This document shows positions 57,112 to 64,000 of a stretch of DNA of 64,000 nt, in pieces. The stretch spans positions 594,321,038 to 594,385,037 of the forward strand of contig OZ010786.1 in NCBI GenBank assembly GCA_963932465.1, given 5' to 3'. This DNA comes from Maratus speciosus (taxonomy: Eukaryota > Arthropoda > Arachnida > Araneae > Salticidae). Made by a program: the position numbers and the translations under genes. Positions within the stretch are counted from its first letter, which is position 1. Every line of letters begins with the position of its first letter. Below the pieces are notes generated by a model. The model had not been told where the DNA came from. It saw only the letters and a list, made by a program, of their open reading frames with translations, and did not search any database.

Positions 57112-58429
57112 GTTTCTCAGCTATTAAGTACGTCCCTTAAATAATGATGATGAAAATAATAATTTTGAAACTTCTCTAAGATAAATACTTTAGTGAATTA
57201 TGATTATTTAACCAAAAACTTAGTTCAACTCCTTTTAAACACATAGAAAAATTATTCAAGTTTAATTTCTAAAAAATATTACGCAATTGTTTTTTTTTTT
57301 TTTGTTTTTGTTTTTAAAGCCTTTAAATTAGTAAATAAATAAATAGAAATGCTTAAATCATCTTTAAAAGTTAAACTTAAACTTACACTAAGTGCAAAAT
57401 TACTTAAAAGATGACACAGTATTTAAAAATGTTAAATTATTTTAATAACTTAGAACTTTCAACTATAAAAAACGTAGTCTTCTTCAGAGGGATATAAGAA
57501 ATACAATAGATATTGACGCCTAATTTTCAAAATCCACGTAGATGGGGATGAAAGGAGTGAAAGTGGAATTTAGCAAATCAGGAAAGAGTCATTACGTTTA
57601 TAAGTAAACTTGTTACTCCAATGCTACTTTCCATGTGATTAAATAATGTTTATTTTTATTGATAGTCATGTCGCCATGAAAGTTATGTTAAAACTGGTAA
57701 ATAAAATAGTCAGCAGTAACACCCTCACCTCCTATGTTTAACTTACTGACTCTTTAAAATGTATTTTGAAATAGGCATTGCATAAATCATCGCCTACTTG
57801 CGTCACCTGACCCAGTTCGAGGAAATGAAACTGGCAGTTTTTACGATTATTAAATTTAATTTGATTGTGTCATAAGCGATGCATTAACATGAAGGTCGAA
57901 TTCAGGTTGTGTACCTCTCGAATATGCATTTAAAATATAATTTTTGTCTACTTATTGATTTAATTATAGTTGGTAAGTTTGGAAATCGAACGACATAGAT
58001 AAAAGATTACTGTTTTTATAAATGACAAATTTTATCCTTTTTAAAATAAAATAAACATGATTTGAAACAGAATTACTTTTGTTAAATGTTTTTTTTGTCA
58101 AATACGTTTATTATCTGTTTTCATTTATGAAATAAAATTTATGGTTCGAAGTATTTTTATTGGACTTAAAATAAAGCGTAAAAAATTGCAGCTATGTTAA
58201 AATGATTATTTTATCACCTTTTATCGGCCGCATCAAAAATATTAAAAAAATTTCTCTCAACAGATATTTTAGTGCATTAAATCATTTAAGCTGACTTATA
58301 AAACGTTCACAGGGATAATAATTTTATATTTTATATTTATCCTATAAATGTTATGTCGTATATAACATTTACTGTAAATGTTAAATAAATTACATTTCTC
58401 ATAAGGCATTTCATATACAGTTCAATAAT
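57112..58429. other. Spacer of the 5.5 kb element, right part
   Basis: No gene, RNA or repeat supported; AT-rich. Confidence 0.35.
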
Positions 58430-58549
58430 TTTTATCTCACAGGCTATCAAAGCCTCAGAGCTTATGTGCTCGTCGGTTCTGTATGTACGTACGTATGCAC
58501 GTATGTACGTAGTACGTAACGCGATAACTCTTGATAGAAATATCCGATT

Positions 58550-59410
58550 TCTTCAATTTTTTTGCTAAGTTTATTCTGATAAGGCGCCTCCCTGATTAGT
58601 TTTTTGGGTTCATTGGTTAAGGATAAAGGGGGAAAAGGTGGGCTAGTCCCCCCCCCCCCCCTTTAATTTAGATAAATGGGTTTTTCATGCAGAAATATTC
58701 CATTTGCTTCAAATTTGGTATACCGGTTTATTATGCTAAGGAGCTTCTCTGATTACATTTGGAAGCTCATTACTTAAGTATAAAGGGGGGTGGCAACCCC
58801 CCCCCCTTAATTTCGATAAATGGTTTTTTCATGTAGAATTATTCGATTAGCTCCAAATTCGGTATATACAGGTTTATTATTTAAGGAGCTGCCTTGATTA
58901 GATTTGGAGGTTCATTAGTTACATATAAAGAGAGGAAATGGGGGCTCTCCCCTTAATTTAGATAAATTGGTTTTTCTTACAGAATTTTTCGATTTGCTTC
59001 AAATTTGATATACCAGGTTATTCCGATATGGCTTCCTTCATTTGATTTGTAGGTACATTGGTTAAGTATAAAAGGGGGAAAGGGGGGCAATTGCTCCTCC
59101 CCTTAATTTAGATAAATGTGTTTTCATGCAGAATTATCTAATTTAGTTTAATTTTTTTTCTAGGTTCATACTGATAAGGAGCTTTTCTGATTAGATTTGA
59201 AGGTTCATTGGTTCAGCATAAAAGGATAAATGGGGGAGCTGAAACCCCCCTTAATTTAGCGAAATGGTTTTCTCATGCAGAAATATCTGATTTGCTTCAA
59301 ATTTGGTATACCAGTTTATTATGTTAAGGAGCTTCCCTGATTAGATTTGGAGGTTCTTTGGTTAAGTATAAAGGGGTGCAACGGGGACTAATCCCTTCTT
59401 TTATTTTTCG
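58550..59410. repeat. Right-arm ~125-bp tandem repeats
   Basis: About seven units, inverted relative to 54060-54670: 'gcttcaaatttggtatacc', 'ggttcattggttaagtata', 'aaaggggg' and 'ttaatttagataaatgggt'. More units than the left arm. Confidence 0.8.
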
Positions 59411-59505
59411 AGGGGCATTATCTTTTGAAATAAGAGTATAATATATAATTAGTGTGAATAGCCTGTGAGCTCAATGTCATCAATTTAACTGGACACTTTT
59501 CTTTT

Positions 59506-60149
59506 TTATTTATTATTTAAGTTCAAACGGATGAGATAAAAAAAATTAAATTAAATTTCTGAAAGAAAACATATTACAAAAATAAAACGTAAAATACGCT
59601 TGTTTAAATTATTTATTCAAACAACAATTTATTTATGTTAAATAAATGATAAAAACAGATATAAAACAACCAATATTCGAAATTTTCCATAATATGTTTT
59701 ATGGCAAGCAATGCTAAAAATGCGTTTAGAAATAAATTTATTGCATTATTTGTTTTCTTTGGAAACACCTGTTGTAGATTCCATTCACCTTGTTTAATAA
59801 AGGAAAAAAAATCAGTGAATTTCTCGAATCCCTTTTCCATCAATTCGATCATAATAAGTTTTATTTTTAAAGCAAGCTGTAAACGCATACCGCACATTTA
59901 ATAATAAAAAGTTTGAGCGAAAATTCCAGAAATTCTTTCTAGCAATTAAGACTTCTGATAAATAACGCTGTTTCAGAATGAATATTTTTTTCAAGGAGGA
60001 GAAACACTTTTTTGAATTACGGTTATGTAACACAGTTAATTGTTCTCAATTAATAGAAGTAATTGCTTAAAATTCCATTTTTCCTCCTCATATACAATAA
60101 TAACTTAAGTCTCAAAATCAATATTAATTCATAAGCAAATAACCCATAA
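59506..60149. other. Unassigned sequence
   Basis: No gene supported; the longest frames (94 codons minus, 66 plus) look random. Confidence 0.35.
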
Positions 60150-60393
60150 GACATAATATCATTTGGACATAATTAAATCCAAAAATTCTATTCGTTTTTA
60201 CTGGTGGAAGTTTGTCTCGATGGTGTCATAATCTCTTTCAATAACATTGACAGGAAGATTGTTTATGTATTCACAATATAGCAGAAGCGCAAGGCGTCAC
60301 TATCGCCAACATAAATTACCATAAAAAAACAAAAAAAAACAAATAGATATTTTTACCTTAATTATGACAGAAATTCTGCATAAATAAGGCTTT
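60150..60393. mobile_element. Foldback MITE, tttttactggtggaa family, copy 2 (decayed)
   Basis: 'attcgtttttactggtgg' with 'ggtgtcataatctctttca' matches the right half of 44094-44315 in reverse; 'aatagatatttttacc ... cagaaattctgcataaataa' matches its left half. Limits approximate. Confidence 0.5.
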
Positions 60394-60434
60394 AAAAGAA
60401 CTCGTCTATTCAAAGTTACTGTAAGCGTCTTTTT

Positions 60435-61067
60435 AGGTGCGTTCGTAATTATATAAATACGTAGCACCTATAGTCGTCATTCAGTCCGTCTGTCTGTCTG
60501 TCCGCATATAACAAAGCAAAAACAACCCAACCGAATGGTCTGAAATTTTAAATATATGATTGTTGCAAAATTTTGTCGAGCCATTTAAAATTTTATGAAA
60601 ATCGGATGTATAATTTAATTACAGGGACAGTCAAAAGTTTTTCTTTACATTACGGCTAATGGGAAGAATTATTGCAAGTGCATTTTAATGGTGTTACAGC
60701 CTTCCGAATGTTCTGAAATTTTAAATACATAATTGTTGTAATATTTTGTCGAGCCATTTCAAATTTTATGAAAATCGGATGTATAGTTTAATTACAGGGA
60801 CAGTCAAAAGTTTTCCGTTACATTACGACCAATGGGAAAAAATTATTGCAAGTGCATTTTAATGATGTTAAAGCCTTCTGAATGGTCTGAAATTTTAACT
60901 ATATAATTGTTGCAAAATTTTGTCGACCCATTTCAAATTTTATGAAAATCGGATGTATAGTTTAATTACAGGGACAGTCAAAAGTGTTCTGTTACATTAC
61001 GGGGAATGTGAAAAAAAATATTGCAAGTGCATTTTAATGATGTTACAGACTATGCACTTATGAAGTG

Positions 61068-61115
<48 letters not shown>

Positions 61116-61174
61116 TCAGTACAATATGAGGTGCAAAAAATAATTTTAAATCTAGTTATAGTACGAACGCACCT
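60435..61174. mobile_element. 740-bp TIR element with three ~185-bp internal repeats and TA microsatellite
   Basis: 'aggtgcgttcgta' at the left and the complement of 'tacgaacgcacct' at the right. Inside, three direct copies of a ~185-bp unit ('ggtctgaaattttaa ... ttgcaaaattttgtcgag ... gaaaatcggatgtata ... cattttaatgatgtta') fill 60535-61045, followed by about 20 TA repeats (61071-61111). 'gtctgtctgtctgtccgc' lies near 60487. No gene. Confidence 0.75.
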
Positions 61175-61756
61175 CATTTGCCACGTTTGACGAGCAATTT
61201 CCAACTTGTTTTGAATTAACATACACTTATATATTTAAAATTACTATTAAATCAATAGATGGAAACGTTAATTAAATGAAAAAAAAACAATATATCAAAT
61301 GGAACCAACGAACAAATTATTTTGTACATAAATTGCATCATTACTTTGAGTAACATATATCGTAAGGATTTTTGGACAATATATTTGTATGTATTTCTTT
61401 TAATCCATATAATGAAACTTCAAAACTCATATGCAAGCATTAAAGATAGTTAATGCTTTTATAATGTTTCGAGTATCATCTTACAAAAAAAAAAAAAAAA
61501 AAAAAAAAAATGTTCTCTGAAATTACTTATTACTTAAACTATTACTCACTACTATTTCTTAAAAATGTTAAAATATCTATCCTAAATTAAAGATGAAATT
61601 TTATAGGAATTGCCCGGATACGTTGTATGATTTAAAAGCTTTCATGTACAAGAGCCTCACCTTGTTTGTGATGTTCGATATTATATGAAAGCATAGTTGC
61701 CAAATCTTACGCTTTTTGTACCACAGACATTTAGTAGACATTTCTGGCTTATTTAA
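61175..61756. other. Unassigned sequence
   Basis: An A-run of about 27 nt lies at 61484-61510. No gene seen. Confidence 0.35.
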
Positions 61757-61973
61757 ACCTTTCCGGCGCGGAGTAAGTCTGTTTGTAAAATGATGAAATG
61801 ATGGACGGGCGCCAGAATGTACAAACGAATTTATTAGAAAATAAAAACTTACTTATATTTTCGTACATTCTAAAATGAAAATTTTAATTAAATATTCTTG
61901 GTGCCGCTTGTCAGTTTGGAATTAAAATTATGTGTTAAATTACCTTTTAAAAGAACACCACCAGCTAAAAGAG
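61757..61973. mobile_element. 217-bp TTAA-flanked MITE (ccctttcaggggc family)
   Basis: TTAA at 61753-61756 and 61974-61977. Ends are diverged ('acctttccggcgc', 'ccagctaaaagag'), but the interior 'caaacgaatttattagaaaa ... ttggtgccgcttgtcagttt' matches 35786-35996. Confidence 0.75.
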
Positions 61974-62136
61974 TTAATCTGTTCGGCATATTACGGCGAT
62001 TAAAAAAGGTTAAATTTACTATTAAATTTTTGTTGTACAAAAAAGCGTAAGAGTTGGTAGCTATACATAAGTAATAATAATAGAGTAAAAGCATCTTGTA
62101 AAAATTACAATTTTAAAATTTCGATTGATAAAACTA

Positions 62137-62240
62137 CATTGTTAAAAATTTGGTTAAGCATTTCAGAAAAACATGGTACGATATTGTTGCTACTACAAGA
62201 TCGCAAAATCTTGCTCCGACATTCAGTACTCCAGTTAAAC
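62137..62240. repeat. cattgttaaaaatttggtta segment, copy 1
   Basis: 'cattgttaaaaatttggtta ... gcgatattgttgc-like ... ttcagtactc' recurs at 63642-63760 in the same direction; both copies follow TA. The start resembles the ends of 62306-63639, so these may be left ends of a related element. Confidence 0.65.
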
Positions 62241-62305
62241 CATAAAATTCTATAGTTCAAACAAGAACCGGTAAAACTTAGATAAAGAATAATTGATAAA
62301 GACTA

Positions 62306-62576
62306 CACTGTTAAAAATTTCTGTAAAAACACAGAAAAAAAAGCGAGACTCTCTGTAAATTTACACTAGTTCTTGGTTAAATGCATTTGATTGAGTTTCT
62401 CGATCACCATTTTACAGACATTTCCCTTATCTTATATGTAATTCCCTGTAGGGATTTCCATGTCTTTATTTAAAGATATTTTTATCTTTATTAAACCTTA
62501 TAATTCAAAATACACACTTTTAAAATTCTTTTCCAATATTATTAGACATTTTAAAAATGAAAATTTAACTTAAAAA

Positions 62577-62612
<36 letters not shown>

Positions 62613-63639
62613 TAGAATACGGAGTTAGTGGCGATTTTTATCTACAAACACTTTGCAGTTTTTCCCTTCACCATATATTAAAAATTCGGCAATATTAAAA
62701 GTAAATTGCGTAGTATTATTTCAAAGCTGTTATTATCAATACAGTGCTATTATTATCAATACAGTGCTATTATTATTATTATTATTATTTCATTGGTAAA
62801 TGCGATATAAAAAAGGGATCATAAAAATATATTAATCTTTTAGAAACATATTACACAAAATGAATAAAATAATGAAAACGTAAAATATCAGTTTTAAATA
62901 ATAAATTATATTTATTCTGTTTATTTTCCTCTTATTTCTTACTAAAAAATTCTTTTTAAAATTATTAGCACATTAAGAAATAAATAATATGCGACAATTT
63001 TGAAAAAATCTCTAAAAGATTATTGTTGTAAAAAATGAATTAGATTAATTTTTTTTGTATTACTTAAACTTGTTAAAAAATTAAAACTGATTAAAAACAA
63101 TAATAGGTATTATGTATCGGTCTAAAATAAATCAAAATAAATCGTTTACGAATTTTCTAACGAATATATTTGAAGTGAAATCTTTGAAAAGCACAATAGA
63201 TTTTCCCCCGCTGAATCATAAAAGACATACTTTGTACTCCCTGACAACAGCTCCTATAGCCCAGTCAGTAAGGTGTTCCTCTGCTGTCTGGAAAGCCCGA
63301 GTTCGAGTCCCAGGACGGCTAGAATCAAGTTGTGTAAATATTAAATGAGGCAGCATTTCAAATTTGATCGAAAAATTCAACTTCTTTGAAGCCCACTGAA
63401 AACTGAGTGATTCACGAATTTAAAAACCAAATTAAATTATTATCATTAAAGATAAATTTACAGAGTCTTGTGTATTTTTAACGATGTTAATTTACAGAGT
63501 CTACTGTAAATTTACCGTATAACTTCTCTGTAATTTAACAAAATCTCTGTTTGCCTAATCTCTGTAATTTTACATAAGACTCAAGATAATGGATTACCCG
63601 TAGATTCTCTGTAATTTCACAGAAAATTTTTTAACAGTG
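62306..63639. mobile_element. 1.33 kb TA-flanked TIR element, cactgttaaaaa ends
   Basis: 'cactgttaaaaatttctgt' and the complement of 'acagaaaattttttaacagtg', TA on both sides (62304-62305 and 63640-63641). 'tctctgtaaatttac' / 'gtaatttaacaaaatctct' words recur in both subterminal regions. The interior holds an A-run of about 28 nt (62582-62610), a TTA microsatellite (62766-62789) and a tRNA-like sequence. No transposase. Confidence 0.7.
63247..63330 (+). repeat. tRNA-derived SINE head
   Basis: 'ctcctatagcccagtcagta' + aggtg has an A-box-like layout and GAGTTCGAGTCCC is a good B-box, about 50 nt apart, with 'aggacggct' following as in a tRNA acceptor region. The anticodon arm does not fold convincingly, so it is not called a tRNA gene. 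A/B boxes would give RNA polymerase III transcription in a SINE. Confidence 0.55.
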
Positions 63640-63641
63640 TA

Positions 63642-64000
63642 CATTGTTAAAAATTTGGTTACACATTTCACAAAAAAAGGTGCGATATTGTTGCCACCAC
63701 AATATCGCAATATCTTGCTCTTCGATTCAGTACTCAAGTAAATCATTAAATGCCGGGTGTTGCTTTTCGGCAACATACCCAATTTAGGCTGTAAAATACT
63801 ATTACAATAATATTGAAGCTATAATGCCTAATGTTGTCAATAAAATACATTCTGAAAATACTATTAAATCGATTTTCAACATCTAGATGGCAACACTTCT
63901 GCCGTTTAACATTCCGTCTACCAGACGGGTCCATTGGACCCGACATGTACATTCAAAATATTTATTCAAACCAGAAATTTCTTCAAAACAAACTAAATGT
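63642..64000. repeat. cattgttaaaaatttggtta segment, copy 2, to the window edge
   Basis: Repeat of 62137-62240 ('gcgatattgttgccaccac', 'ttgctcttcgattcagtactc'), then unassigned sequence. 'gacgggtccattggacccga' near 63924 is a short inverted repeat. The element may continue beyond the window. Confidence 0.5.

Larger units (their letters stand above)
53985..59505. mobile_element. 5.5 kb element with ~0.8-1.1 kb inverted arms of ~125-bp repeats
   Basis: The left arm (53985-54790) starts 'gaaaagtgcccagttaaaat' with 'gcattgagctcac'; the right arm ends with the complement ('gtgagctcaatgtcatc ... ctggacacttttc'). Arms contain tandem ~125-bp units built on 'aatttgaagcaaatcggat', 'aaacccatttatctaaatt' and a C/G-run. 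Inner edges also mirror: 'gtcgcgttacgtacatgcg' (54668) and 'gtacgtaacgcgataac' (58510), plus 'ggctttgatagc' and 'gctatcaaagcc'. The 3.6 kb spacer holds two MITEs and no gene. It resembles foldback-type elements. Confidence 0.65.

Overview
This is a 64 kb stretch of AT-rich eukaryotic nuclear DNA in which I find no host protein-coding gene. Nearly all recognisable content is mobile elements, their broken transposases, and satellite arrays. The transposon types (a Tc1/mariner relative with a DUF4817-like head, pogo and mariner relics, a Ty3/gypsy element with a CsRn1-like gag finger and a tRNA-Trp-type primer site, tRNA-derived SINE pieces) fit an arthropod, plausibly a chelicerate such as a spider. 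That assignment is inference.

Layout. 0-3.7 kb: degenerate repeats and a TIR (terminal inverted repeat) element of about 1.2 kb. 3.7-6.2 kb: a dead Tc1/mariner-like transposon with TIRs of about 265 bp. 6.2-9.5 kb: a foldback element and a composite inverted-repeat element with a 111-bp TTAA insertion in only one arm. 10-14.4 kb: hAT-like and other short non-autonomous elements. 14.4-18.85 kb: a satellite of ~30-bp monomers in higher-order units of ~400 and ~700 bp. 18.85-29.39 kb: a 10.5 kb block with TIR-like ends and a perfect 6-bp target duplication, inserted in that satellite and itself carrying two satellites, a hAT-like element, a pogo relic and a G-run satellite. 29.4-34.5 kb: satellite remnant, an inverted pair of tRNA-like sequences and a second G-run satellite split by a TIR element. 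35.4-42.0 kb: a nested insertion holding the only intact long reading frame, the pol of a young Ty3/gypsy retrotransposon (36618-41390). 42-50 kb: TTAA elements, a 328-bp satellite and a deleted mariner. 50.5-51.1 kb: a paralogous segment that preserves the empty site of the 6.6 kb insertion. 52-64 kb: more short elements, a 5.5 kb element with inverted repeat-rich arms, a 740-bp TIR element with internal tandem repeats, and a TA-flanked element carrying a tRNA-like sequence.

The only working-looking system is the retrotransposon: LTRs differing at 2 of 216 positions, a complete PR-RT-RNaseH-IN pol, and a correctly phased GGGAAAC slippery heptamer at the gag-pol overlap. Its gag is split twice at A-runs. 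The most unusual object is the 10.5 kb non-coding block, because a 170-bp relative with near-identical ends and its own perfect 6-bp duplication lies at 52044-52213. All family calls come from reading the sequence; no database search was run.
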